Assembly (NCBI GenBank): GCA_036429605.1
Contig: JAVFKD010000015.1
Span: 1,511,421 to 1,575,420 of the forward strand
Direction: 5' to 3'
DNA: 64,000 bases
From: Cladobotryum mycophilum
Taxonomy: Eukaryota > Ascomycota > Sordariomycetes > Hypocreales > Hypocreaceae
Below are positions 44,305 through 55,012 of this stretch, in pieces (position 1 is the first letter of the stretch; every line of letters begins with the position of its first letter). The position numbers and the translations under genes were made by a program. The notes beneath the pieces are model-generated. The model was not told where the DNA came from. It searched no databases and saw nothing but the letters and a program-made list of their open reading frames with translations.

Positions 44305-45262
44305 ATGGCACAACTTCCGGTGCAAACGCTGCATCGGGATCCCCAGTTGTTGTACGTCATACACAGGCCCCTTCGTGCTAAAGACAATTGTTGACATTAC
44401 TCCTCGCATCGTAGCTACTGGATCCTGATCCCAATTACGGTGGTCATGGTTCTGACGGGTGTCCTTCGTCACTATGCGTCCGTACTCATGGCTACGACTC
44501 CCAAGAGGCTCGATGTAAAGGCTATGCGCGAGCAACGGTCCCTTGCCCACGGCGTTAACCTACGATCCAACTACCACGTTCTGTCGCAAAGATCTTTTGA
44601 AACCCGCCGCGAGGTTCTTATTGCCGGCTACGAGTCGGGTGCTTATTTGAAGGAGCCGGATAAGAAGGGCCAGCCCCCGGCGAACCCGATGACAGACCCG
44701 AATGCCATGGAGGGCATGATGGGCATGATGAAGAATAACATGGCCATGATTATTCCCAACACTTTGATCATGAGCTGGATCAATGCCTTCTTCAGCGGAT
44801 ACGTCATCAGTATGTTTTAAAGATATTGGGTGGTATTTAGGAGCTTGCAGCTAACTCTGACGCAGTGAAATTGCCGTTCCCCATTACGATCAAGTTCAAG
44901 AGCATGTTGCAAGCCGGCGTGCAAACCAAGGATATGGACGCACGATGGATGTCCAGCATTAGTTGGTACTTTTTGTGCATCTTCGGTCTCCAATTTGTTT
45001 ATGTCTTCTTGCTTGGAAGCGACAATGGTGAGTTGCCTGGCCCCATTCCTCATCTCAAAACACATCAACTAACGATTACATAGCCGCCAGTCAAGTTGCG
45101 CAGCAGATGCAGGCACAGCAAACCCCCATGGGTCCCATGGGAACCCCTGGTCAGGACCCGGATAAAATGTTCAAAGCCGAGGCTGAGAATCTTGCCGTGA
45201 TTGAGCATTACTCTGTCCTGGATGATGTTGAGGAGCGATTCTTGGCGGGTATCAAGTCGTAG
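44305..45262 (+). CDS. EMC3: ER membrane protein complex subunit 3
   Basis: Four exons (44305-44351, 44415-44809, 44866-45027, 45084-45262) give 260 residues. The product starts MAQLPVQTLHRDPQLFYWIL and contains RHYASVL, NPMTDPNAMEGMMGMMKNN, MIIPNTLIMSWINAFFSGYV, KLPFPITIKFKSMLQAGV and ISWYFLCIFGLQFVYVFLLG. These are hallmarks of EMC3, the Oxa1-superfamily core subunit of the EMC insertase, which inserts tail-anchored and multi-pass proteins into the ER membrane. Three membrane segments flank the methionine-rich cytosolic loop, as in the family. The length is normal. The first exon is only 47 nt and the introns are 56-63 bp. Confidence 0.95.
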
Positions 45263-45323
45263 ATTCTAGTGGATAAACAGATGAATACAATTACACAATT
45301 CTCCTTGAGCGCTTTCTACCTCA

Positions 45324-46117
45324 TTAAGCTCCATCCCACCACAAGCAGACGCCAAGTCCTTCGGCGGCCATGCTTCCCTTGATCTTGTACGGAGCTTTTG
45401 GCGGGGCGTCTTCGGCCTGTGTCGGCCCTGCCGGTGTCTGATCGTGCCACTCCTCGTCGATAACTTGGAAGCGGACCATTTCATGGTTATCGTAAAAGAG
45501 TCTCTCTTCATCAAAATTCCAGATCCAAAGTTGTTCGCTGTGGTTGTATTCGGCCCCCTGGGGGAGCTCCTCAAAGGGCACGAATATGTCGTCGAAAAAG
45601 TCGGTTCTCAGGTTGATACCAGAGGGTGTGGAGCTGCGTATTCTACCAAGCATGACTTCTCCCTTGAACGGACGAAAAACGACCATCCGGAACTCAACTA
45701 TAGCAAATGGTAAGCTTGCGAGACTTTAGAGCGCGATCCCACGTTATGTCTCATTCTCGTACCATTGACGTTTACAAGACCGGTTCCATGGCCTATTAAC
45801 CCCTCCGAAGTCCAGAGAACGTCGTACAGGCATATACAGAGCCCAATTTTCTGAATTACCTGCGTCAAGGTCTCAGCGCCATGCGAATTTGACAAGGGGG
45901 AGACCCATTACACCGGGCTACACTGAACGAGGGGAGGCTCACTTTATTTGCATACTTGGCATTAATGTTGTCTTCTATTGCGACGATACTGTGTTTTGAA
46001 AAGTCTTCAGGTGCAATCTGCACAAGATCTGAGATTTTGGTCTGGAGTGTTATGTTAGCCATTGTCCAGTCAATCAGTCATTCGTATTTAGTGAGTGATC
46101 CTTACCAGGATGAACAT
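45324..46117 (-). CDS. RPC25: RNA polymerase III subunit RPC25 (Rpb7-like)
   Basis: Four exons (46106-46117, 45943-46041, 45763-45859, 45324-45697) give 193 residues. The first coding exon is only 12 nt, encoding MFIL. The protein then reads TKISDLVQIAPEDFSK, AIEDNINAKYANKVIQKIG, FRPFKGEVMLGRIRSSTPSG and FDDIFVPFEELPQGAEY, ending in GLCLWW-like GLGVCLWWDGA. This is the Rpc25/Rpb7 family: an N-terminal RNP-like domain and a C-terminal OB fold. With Rpc17 it forms the stalk of Pol III, which takes part in initiation at tRNA and 5S genes. The gene converges on EMC3, with only 61 bp between the stop codons. Confidence 0.93.
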
Positions 46118-46843
46118 GTTGAGAGGTGCTCTACTAATTATAGTCACTCTACGTTTATAGAGTGTCACAGCCGAGAATATTCTGATCAGCTCCTGAATGA
46201 TCAATATTCCTTCATTCGTGATGCTGTGAATCAATGTTTTTGTGTGAACCGAGTCTCAATACAAGCCTTCTCAAGTTGTTCTCGGTACAAAGTATTGCCA
46301 GCACAAGAAGTTAAAAGTGCAGCAAAAAGTTAGGCGGATGCAATGCAGCTAATCCCCAATAGGCTAGCCTGACTCAAATACCGTTATACCGCCTACCGCA
46401 AAAGGTTTAGCTTCGCTTACTGCCGCTGCCCATTTCTCAACCCAAAATGTCGACCCGATTCATCAAGTTCGAGGCGAAAGTTCCTGCATTCAGGTTCCAT
46501 CACCATCAATCTGTCTTCACGCTGGTAGGGAGAGACGCTGATTGCCCCCAATTTTACGATCTACATCACGGCCGAGAACGCGCATCATTGTCTTTTTCAT
46601 CTATTTCCGTTTTTCCTTCTGTACTTATACTATTTGATCTTCAGTCTTTCATCTTGGGCTAACTCCAACAACTCTGAGACCTGCTTCGTCGTCGTCCATC
46701 TTCAACAACCCAACCTCCACCGTCCTCAGCTCCCAACTCTACAACATTGTTCGAAAAAGTCTTTCCAAGTCCTGATATTGCATTTGCGTTGCGGTACTCC
46801 TCCAAAGACCATTGTCCATCTTCGATTCATCGTCCTATAAGCA
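46118..46843. promoter_or_regulatory. Divergent promoter region of RPC25 and the NUFIP1-like gene
   Basis: The proximal 200 bp before 46844 are rich in TC and CAAC and look like a transcribed leader. No gene is supported. Confidence 0.5.
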
Positions 46844-48800
46844 ATGTCGACGTACGGTTACGGTCCGCCTCCTCCTCCACCATCGGCGGCGTCGGGTGGT
46901 CCAACAACGTATGGGCATCCAAGCGGTCCCTACACGCAGCACAGTCAAGGTCGTGGGGGTGGTGCATCGAATGGTCGTGGCCGAGGTGGCCATCATCACG
47001 GTGGACGCGCTGATTTCCATGGCTCTCAACCGCGTTATGAGTATACCGGTCAACCGTACCCAACTCAGAACCCTGTGCCGCCTTATGGTGGCTCTCATCC
47101 GCCAGCCGGCAGCTATGCTCCTCAGCCGCAATGGTCCCCTGAACATGGACATGCTCCACCACCGCCGCATCATGCCCATTCTCATGCTCCAGCTCCAATC
47201 TCTGCTTCAAACTATCATCCAAACTATGCCCCTCAACCCTACCCTCCTTCGCACTACCCCCAGCAAGCCCCTTATCCTGTGCCTCAGCCCTATGTGCAGC
47301 TCTATCAAGGTCCGCCACCTCCAAATCAGCCCCAGTGGAACGGCCAGGGATCTACTCAGCAACCTCCATACGGAGGCAACAACAGATCTCGTGGAGGTTA
47401 TGGCGACCGCGGTAGTCACAAGCCTACTGCCCCCTCTGCCTCTGCACGCCACGGTTTCGAACACGATGCACCACCTCCTCCAATGAATGGCAGCTATGGT
47501 CAACCCTATCCTCATGACCCCCGTGTTACTACTCATTATCCTCCTCCTCAGTATCCTTATGCAGGACCACCACCTCCTCCAGGTCCACCGCATCAAGACT
47601 CCTACTACGGGCAGTACCCGCGTCGGGGTCGTGGCGGTGGACATAGAGATGGCAATGTGCGTGGCAGAGGTGGGCATCATAACAATCATCAACATGGTGG
47701 AGACAAGCCTCGCCACCCAAAGCAGCAGAGCTCAAGCCAAAATCCTCCTGTCAAGCAAGAGTCTCCTTCCGTGGGCAAGAAGAAGAAGCGTAAGACAAAT
47801 ACGCTTGGATTGACCCCCGGTGTAGACTCAGAATCAGAGGAAGATGATGAGGGTGAGGAGAAAGTTCTCACCGAGCTGTTGGGCAAGGAAACCATGAAGT
47901 GAGTATCATCTAATTGCCAAAATCGTACATATTTTGCTAACCATATAATACAGCATAAATGATGTTGCGGCATTCTTATCGGAGAGAAGAAAAAATTATC
48001 CCACAAAAGCCCGCATTGAAGCCAGGAAAGCCGCCGAGCTGGCGCAGAACAAAGAGGACAAGGCTGCCTCGCTTGAGAAACAAGCCGATAGGCTGAGAAA
48101 GCAGTTGCGCAAGGTTGAATTCTCCATCAAGCGAAAACGAGAGCAAGGTGACGAAGGCGACGAGATGAGAGACCCCTCCGATGAATCATCGGATGATGAG
48201 AAGCCAGAAGTCATGTCTTCTCGTCCCCAGGCCGCAGCCCCTCACCCCTCTTCTGGAAAAAAAGCAGACGTTACAAGACATTGTAAATACTATTCTACTG
48301 GTGGTACGTGTGGCAAGAAGGGCAAGTGCCGCTTCGTCCACGATCCTGAGGTCAGAGAGGCAGCTCTCAAAGAACGTGAAGCCAACAACGGTCGCTTGAC
48401 CATTCAGCAACGATTGATTTTGAACGATAAAGAGCAGGAGGATCTGGCTGTTCTCCAATCCATCCAGTATCTTCGCGAGAAAGGTCTAATGACTGCAACC
48501 AGCCCTCCAGCAGCGAAGAGTGAGAGAGAAGAGAAGAAAACAACATCAGTACCCGCACCAACACCAGTACCTAGACCTGCTCCTCCTACCAGTACTCTTC
48601 CTGCAGCATCACCGTCTCTGCCACCTCCTCCAGTTAAGAGAGAGCCAGGCATTCCGCCTCGACGCACCAACCCACCGCCTTCCATCATACCCACCGCTAA
48701 TAGTGTCAGCGCTCAGGGGTTGAAACACTACCAAGGCTGGTTGTTGAAGCCCTACGGCAGCTCAAGTGGCAAACAGGCTCAAAGCGACAACCTTCCATAA
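46844..48800 (+). CDS. NUFIP1-like protein with CCCH zinc finger
   Basis: Two exons (46844-47898, 47954-48800) give 633 residues. The first 300 are low-complexity, rich in Pro, Gly, Tyr and His with RGG-type runs (GRGGGASNGRGRGGHHHGG, RRGRGGGHRDGN). A basic stretch KKKKRKTN precedes the NUFIP1 core INDVAAFLSERRKNYPTKAR at about residue 353, with a following coiled-coil-like region. A CCCH finger (C-x8-C-x5-C-x3-H, CKYYSTGGTC then CRFVH) lies near residues 462-481, and a proline-rich tail follows. NUFIP1/Rsa1 proteins help assemble box C/D snoRNPs in the nucleus, and the domain order supports this role. The repetitive N-terminus may mediate RNA binding or condensation; that is inference. Confidence 0.88.
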
Positions 48801-49792
48801 CTGGCTTGGACGGTTTCTATCAGCGAGAATCACGAGACATGGCGTTTACATGTTCTTGCTGCAAAGTTCGGCCAGTCTGGATCGTGTATATTCATGTATT
48901 AAAGAGTTACTAAGCGGATTGTGGTCACTGACACTCATCTTTGCAAGTGTAACCAGTTTGTCAGATTCACAATGGAGGATGGATCAATATTGCTGTTCTT
49001 TTTCTTTTTCCCCCCGATGGCGTACTTTTCTTGGTTTTATGTTGCTTCACCTGGCTTGTATACACTGTCTCATGGGTTTGCCTGTCAAAAAGACTAAATG
49101 GAACTAATGCATCTGAACCGCGCCCTCCCTTGCATAGGCAGAGTGCCCTGTCAAAGACACCATGTGGTTCGAGGTTTCAAACAGGGGGTAGGAAGTCTTG
49201 CCTGCCCCCATGACTAATGATGTTTGTCTTGCATGTGTATGTTGGGTTTTGTGGTTAGATTTATAGATTTAGCTGATAAATACTGATCATCTTTTAATAA
49301 ATAACGTCACGAAAAGTGATGAGACTTTTGGAGACCTTGAGCCCAGGAAAAACAAAAAACACACTTTGTTAAACGACTAATCAAGGTACGAAGAAGTAAA
49401 ACTGACAGACATTTAAGATATCCCAAGAGCGAAAGCCATGTTCAAACAGCGGGCCAAATCACCGACGGGCAGATTTTAGGATCCTCTCTGAATGCCAATT
49501 ATTGCCAGATACAAAGTGTCCAATCCATTCCTATGTAAGGCGCCTGACAATGCATGTGTAAAAAGCAAGAAGAAAAACAGGGGAGCATACAAAAAAAAGA
49601 AGACCAAAACACTATAAACTCCATCGCTAAATGACCTCGAAAGGGCAAGACACTACAGCCTTCTGTAAACGCCATCCTTCGCTCCCCCATTTCACCCTAG
49701 GGCCGTGTCGGGATCGCGTGATCCCCCTTGACTCGTGAGAGACGTCTGTATTTGTTGCATCAAAGCCTTGACCAGATTAGAGACACCGTGTT
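48801..49792. other. Convergent intergenic region
   Basis: It holds the 3' ends of the NUFIP1-like and SPT2 genes. No gene is supported. Confidence 0.55.
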
Positions 49793-50947
49793 TTAGTGGC
49801 GTCGGTTGGCACGAAGAGACTCTAGGGCTCTGCGCTTTCTCTCTTCCTTAGCTGACTTGAGAGTCTTCTCCAGTCGTTCTTCCTCCAAATCCTCACGGCG
49901 AGCGATTTGCTCAGCACGTCGCTCCTCGACATCAATGTCATCCAAGCCAGCCTCCATGTCAGATGATCCATCCGAAGCATAGTCATATCGTGGACCCCCC
50001 GCTTCTTCTTCGTCATCGTCATAGTCGATGAAATCATCCAACTCTTCGTCATAGTCCTCCTCAAAGCGTGATCGTTTTGCTGCCGATGCTCGAGGGGCGG
50101 GTGCGTTGAGGAGAGCGCCACCACGCGGTGCATTACTCTTCTTAGCTGTAGCACCAGGTTTAGGTCGGGCAGTTCCAGTGTATCCTGTTGTCGCCACAGC
50201 AGCCTTCTTAACCTTCTTCTCGACCTCTGGTTCAGCCATCTTCTTAGTGGTTGCTGCTCCTAGTTTAGGTCGAGCTACAATGCCGTTCCGGTTCAACTTG
50301 GATGATAAAGCGTCACCATTTGTTGTGCCGTTTCGCTGTCCTGGCTGTCCTGGCTGCCCTGGCTGTCCGGGCTTTGCAGTGCCGGAATAACCCATAGGAC
50401 GCTTGGCTTGAACCGCTGATGGCTTCTTGACCACCTCCTCTTTAGGGCCGTCCTTCTTAACAGCACCCTTCTGGACCTTTTTGTGTTGAATCTTGCCAAC
50501 CTGTCCCATTACAGCCTGAGCTCGCTGCCCTCGTGCCAGAATCTCAGCAAACGATCCCTTCTTCGGTGGTCCTTTCGGCTTTAGAGGCTCGCTAGGTGGT
50601 GGCCTCTTGATTGGCGCGACTGGCTTAGAAACACGGTTGCCATCGTTCAAGGGTCTTGAGGAGATCGTCGTGGGTCTAGTGGCATTGCCATTCATCGGTC
50701 GCTGCGGCGCCCTCGTAGGCGGTGTAAACAAACGCGGTGCCTTGGAGGAGCTGCTACGCAAATCCTCGTCAGCCTTGCGCTTGCCAGGAACCGGTTCAGG
50801 TCTCCTAACAGCTGGTGCTGAGGAGCCCGTCCCCTTGCCGCCACTGATTTGAGCCAAGAGATCCCCGATCTAATGTGTTGGATACGGTCAGTATGGTCTC
50901 GTGTCATTAAGGGTCGGCGAAAAAAAGTGCTAGAAACTCACCGGCAT
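49793..50947 (-). CDS. SPT2: SPT2-like chromatin protein
   Basis: Two exons (50942-50947 and 49793-50869) give 360 residues. The first exon codes only for Met-Pro, and the joined start is MPIGDLLAQISGG. The long, basic, low-complexity middle contains repeated RPMGYSGTA and TGYTGTARPKPG phrases and a GQPGQPGQPGQ run. The acidic and basic C-terminus holds the SPT2 block: FIDYDDDEEEAGGPRYDY, DMEAGLDDIDVEE, then EEERLEKTLKSAKEERKRR. SPT2 binds H3-H4 and acts in histone recycling during transcription; the C-terminal block is the histone-contact region known from the family. The gene is divergent from the ribosomal P2 gene. Confidence 0.92.
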
Positions 50948-51819
50948 CGTGACTATTGCCAAACTTCGCGATCTCTTGGACTGATTAAAGTGTAGTTGAA
51001 ATCCGAGATGATTTCGATGGTGATGATTAGAAGTCGTCAATCATTAATCGTGTCGCCACTCCGCTTCTTCGTCAGGAAAACTCGAGTCGTCCCCCTCACG
51101 CCAACAATAACAAAAAATCTTTCGCTATGCGATCCAAGTAACGTTATATCGCTTCTCTCTCATCGATATTTCAACTTCTAGATACGTGGAAAATGATCGA
51201 TGATCACATTCGACGCCGGGGAAAACTCGAATACAGCAAATTTTTGGGGGTATCAAAAGAAAGCGTTCATGGGGAAGACGAGAAGAGAAAAGGCGTAAGT
51301 GGAAAAGGCTGGCCAACAGCAGCAGCCCAGGTCGGAAGCAGCCACGGATGAAATCAATTTGCGCCACAGCACTTGTTCCGAGGCCACGTCACACGTGACC
51401 AATCTTATCGGGTAAAATAATTTCGTGTGGCGGTGCTTATCGCGCTGTTATCTGTGGCTTATCGATCACGCCCTAATGGCGGATCTCTTTTTCGCCTAGT
51501 CGCATTTTTTAGCGCCCACAGATCTCTAAATTGCATGCAACTTTTAAGCTGCAGGTAACTTTTTCTTAAACTTCGTCACGCTGTCAATCATCAACCAGAA
51601 CTCGAAGGCTTCAGTCTCCGCCCAATTTGCGGTTAAAGTGATTGATTTCTCGTGTTCCTCTAGAACCTCCAAAAAGTAAGTCGACTTGGGCATTCGATCA
51701 CGGCGAGACAGTTGCTGGGCGGCGCATCATTCTCTCAGCGGCATCGTCGTCGTCGTCTTGACCCCTCCAAAGATTTACGACTTTTGGTTCTAACGAGTCT
51801 TGTTCCAGATTCCATCAAA
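50948..51819. promoter_or_regulatory. Divergent promoter of SPT2 and ribosomal P2, with clustered TTATC motifs
   Basis: Between 51403 and 51465 four TTATC cores occur (CTTATCGGG, CTTATCGCG, GTTATCTG, CTTATCGAT), and an ACACGTGA element lies near 51391. These read as GATAA on the minus strand. A pyrimidine-rich leader precedes the P2 start. Confidence 0.5.
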
Positions 51820-52277
51820 ATGAAGCACCTCGCAGCTTACCTCCTCCTCGGACTCGGTGGCAACACCTCTCCCTCTGCCGAAGATATCAAGGGCGTCCTC
51901 AGCGCTGTCGGCATTGAGGCTGACGATGACCGTCTGGCCAAGCTCCTCTCTGAGCTCGAGGGCAAGGATATCAACGAGGTACGCCCACAAAAAATATTTA
52001 CCAAAATACTTGACCCCATGACAGAGTACTAACGTGATTGCAGTTGATTGCTGAGGGTTCCTCCAAGCTCGCCTCTGTTCCCTCTGGCGGTGCTGGTGGT
52101 GCTGCTGCTTCTGGTGGTGCTGCCGCTGGTGGCGCTACCGAGGCTGCCAAGGAGGAGGAGAAGGAAGAGGGTATGTCATATATTCTATCCCAGAAATCGC
52201 CTACAGAGCACTTGCTAACATATTCTACAGAGAAGGAGGAGTCCGACGAGGACATGGGCTTCGGTCTGTTCGACTAA
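51820..52277 (+). CDS. RPP2: 60S acidic ribosomal protein P2
   Basis: Three exons (51820-51978, 52044-52170, 52231-52277) give 110 residues. The product begins MKHLAAYLLLGLGGNTSPSA and has an alanine/glycine hinge (GGAGGAAASGGAAAGGA). It ends EESDEDMGFGLFD, the universal C-terminal tail of stalk P-proteins that recruits elongation factors and is phosphorylated at Ser. P2 dimers pair with P1 on the uL10 base of the ribosomal stalk. The start MKHLAAY separates it from P1. The expected strong expression agrees with the pyrimidine-rich leader. Confidence 0.97.
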
Positions 52278-52829
52278 GCGGTCCACTACCAAGGATTCGC
52301 AAAATTACGACAACTTACGAATTTCGAAAAGGTTACGAAAAAGTTGCGCGGTGGTTCTGTCATGTCTTTGGCGTGGGAGGATTGACTGCTCATGGCTGGC
52401 TTGGCGTTCTGTGTAAAAGCCACATAGAATATCCAGTCTATGAAATTGACGACTGCCCTTTCTCGAACTACTGCTCTTATTGCCCCAAGTGAATTGTGAC
52501 TCGCGTGAACTTGATGCTGTAACCACAACTGTCCCCAAACACAATTTATAACTACACGTAATCATCCATAGAGTACTGTACTTCAAAAGTGAAATGCTGA
52601 TTGAAAAGTACATGATCTCAATTCGCAAAGTTCGATAAACCTACCCTAATGCTCTCTAATATCATTAACTACGAATGCTAATCTTGCAAACGCTAAACTA
52701 GATCTAATAATAATACATGTTCTTTGGTAAAAGGATTAAAAGTAAAAACGAAACATTTTTGCCAAATGTATACAGAACCCCTTTTCCTTCTCTTATCATT
52801 AACTGCGTCTTTTGTATCTTTGTTTTTTC
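52278..52829. other. Convergent intergenic region
   Basis: AT-rich 3' region of the P2 gene and of the membrane-protein gene on the other strand. No gene is supported. Confidence 0.55.
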
Positions 52830-53926
52830 TTACTCCTGGTTTAGCCCTCGTGCTTTACCCCCTGGTCTATAAAATGTTTCCGACGCAGCCCAGGAAAATA
52901 CTCGTTGTCGGCCCGCAATGTCGTCGTACTCTGGTAATGGTGAGTTCCCTGGGTCTTTGGATGAAGGTAATTCGGCTAGGGTGATTTTGTTTAATGTGTT
53001 CTCATGATGTGTTGTCGTAGGGTTTATGGGTAAAGGCCTAAGTGATGATCAAATGTCAGCATAAGGCCTAAGGGTTTGAAGGTCATGAACGATGTTACAA
53101 TCAGGAAGATTGGCACTTACGTATATCTAACTTCGTTTGCTTCTAGTTCCCCTAGTACAACTGATTCATAGTGCGGATATGATGGATGAACGTGAGGCTG
53201 CACCGGCGCGCCTCCTGGGATAGTAATTGACAATGATCCTGATCCAGCATCCTTCTCCACAACTCCGAGCTCTGCTATTTGGCCTTGACCAAGTCCGGCT
53301 TCAATATTGGACGATGTGCCTGTTGCTTGGCACTCTGTCCCGCATACTTTTCGTCGTCCCCAGAAGAAGAATAGCACCGCGACAATGACGAGAACGGCAA
53401 GACTACCTATGACGATTCCGGCAATTGCTGCACCCTTGATAGGCGTGCCACCACTGTTGCTCGTGTGTTGAGAAATATTGCTAGTACTGGCAGGACTGGA
53501 TGACTCTGTTTGATGTCCTCCAGTCTAAATATTTGTGCTATTAGTTTATTATACAAATAGTGGTCTGTACGAAGAAAGCCATACCGTGCTGATGCTGCTT
53601 GTTGTGAGAGTTGCCATAAGAGTCGCTGAGGCTATTAGACTTGTTGAGCTTGTTTGCAGGGGAGTAGGCAACGCCAGAGTAGATGAAGAAGATGTCATTT
53701 TTGTCGATGTCTTGGCTTCTGAACCTTTCGTCTTCGAAGTTGAAGTTACAAAGCTATAATAGTCTAGAGGCGAATTCGTAGTTGTAGGATAATCCGTAAT
53801 CACAACCGTCGACCACATCGTCACAAGCGGGACCTCCGTCTTAAGTTCCACCACCATTACCGGATCGCGGCGACGACAGTTTGGAACTCTCGATCCCGAA
53901 GGCGAATCATCACATATTCCCTCCAT
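52830..53926 (-). CDS. Single-pass membrane protein with Ser/Thr-rich ectodomain
   Basis: Exons 53585-53926, 53121-53524 and 52830-53037 join in phase to 317 residues. A Cys-containing start (MEGICDDSPSGSRVPNCRRR) is followed by a Ser/Thr-rich stalk (TSTSKTKGSEAKTSTK and beyond), a membrane segment IAGIVIGSLAVLVIVAVLFF with a following GRRK stop-transfer, and a cytosolic tail ending PLPEYDDIAGRQRVFSWAAS. The architecture is that of fungal Mid2/WSC-like surface proteins, but no specific family is recognised. The gene probably starts further upstream: 54053-54210 encodes CYHGDIFLDAQSYTCDVAW and FFDNDVCLIWA, and splices in phase (GTAAGC to AATAAG) through CLNAKHAVLHFTMEG. That extension meets a TGA near 54216, so the true 5' end is unresolved. 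Confidence 0.68.
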
Positions 53927-55012
53927 GGTGAAATGTAATACAGCGTGCTTAGCATTTAGGCATGCTTATTTACGCTAGACCTTTGGATAGTAATAGGCAT
54001 AGGCAGTCAAGACAGAAAGATGACAACAGAGTTTTTTTTTGCAGGGCTTACCAGCCCATATGAGGCACACATCGTTGTCAAAGAATCGTGGCCAGAGCGT
54101 TGTGGACGAAGAGGCCATGTGAGTGCTGGTCCATGCGACGTCGCATGTATAAGACTGTGCGTCGAGAAAAATGTCTCCATGGTAACAATTCGTGAGACTG
54201 CGAGATCAAAGGACTGCCCAGCTTATATCCACCGTTGTCTGTGTTATAGTTAGTATCAAGATCTGAACTCTACCAAATCTCCAAGGACGAGTAGCATCAT
54301 CAATAAGTTATAGCTCCCCAGATTCCCTTGACCCCAACATCGATGATCATTGATACAGTCTCAAGTCTCAAGATATAGGCTCATCAGTTTGCTTGGAAAC
54401 CACGTGTCATGAGCTCAGACATGGAAGCATCTCAGTTTCCCGCGTTTTAGCACTGAAACTTCGTGTACGCCTGGGCCAGCCAGCGCTCTGGATTGCACCT
54501 TTTTTCGGATACGACAGCCATATAGGCAGGACAGAGGAAACATGAAACTGCTCTTATCCGCGCCCAGTGGGCGGGGGCTGAACCGTGAGTTGGGTTGTAA
54601 CGATACATCCTGCGGGTTGGTCCAACAACGAAACAACATGTTACTATTTGTTAGAAAGCAGGTTTTGAATTACACCCTTCAAGACCTGGTTACGTCACGG
54701 AAGCCGCGAGAGGTTGAATCGGAAATAATTTTGTATTGTGAATAAAGTATATACTTCAGAATTGCCGCTGCTTCAAATCTCCAAGTGCCTCCTGTTGTGT
54801 TCGATGCTGTAGCATCGAATTGTCCCTAGTTGACACGGGATTTTCTCAAGAGAGGCGCAGCCCTACTCTCGTAGCCGACAAATTTCGCTGTAGGTGACTG
54901 TCATAGTTCACCTATTACAGGATCTGTGCCATATTTAGACACAGGGATCTCTAAGGGTAGCTTTTGACAAGCGCCAACCCCTTTTGATCAGAGAACCAAG
55001 GGCATCGCTTCT
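53927..55012. other. Intergenic with a probable 5' exon of the neighbouring membrane protein
   Basis: The minus strand at about 54053-54210 is coding-like and Cys-containing, as described for the gene at 52830-53926. The remainder (54260-55012) contains nothing I can support. Confidence 0.5.

Noticed and set aside
46835..47813. Several long overlapping frames on both strands
   Set aside because: They are shadows of the repetitive, GC-rich N-terminal exon of the NUFIP1-like gene.
53988..54253. Plus-strand 77-codon frame
   Set aside because: The minus strand of the same bases has a better, spliceable Cys-containing reading.
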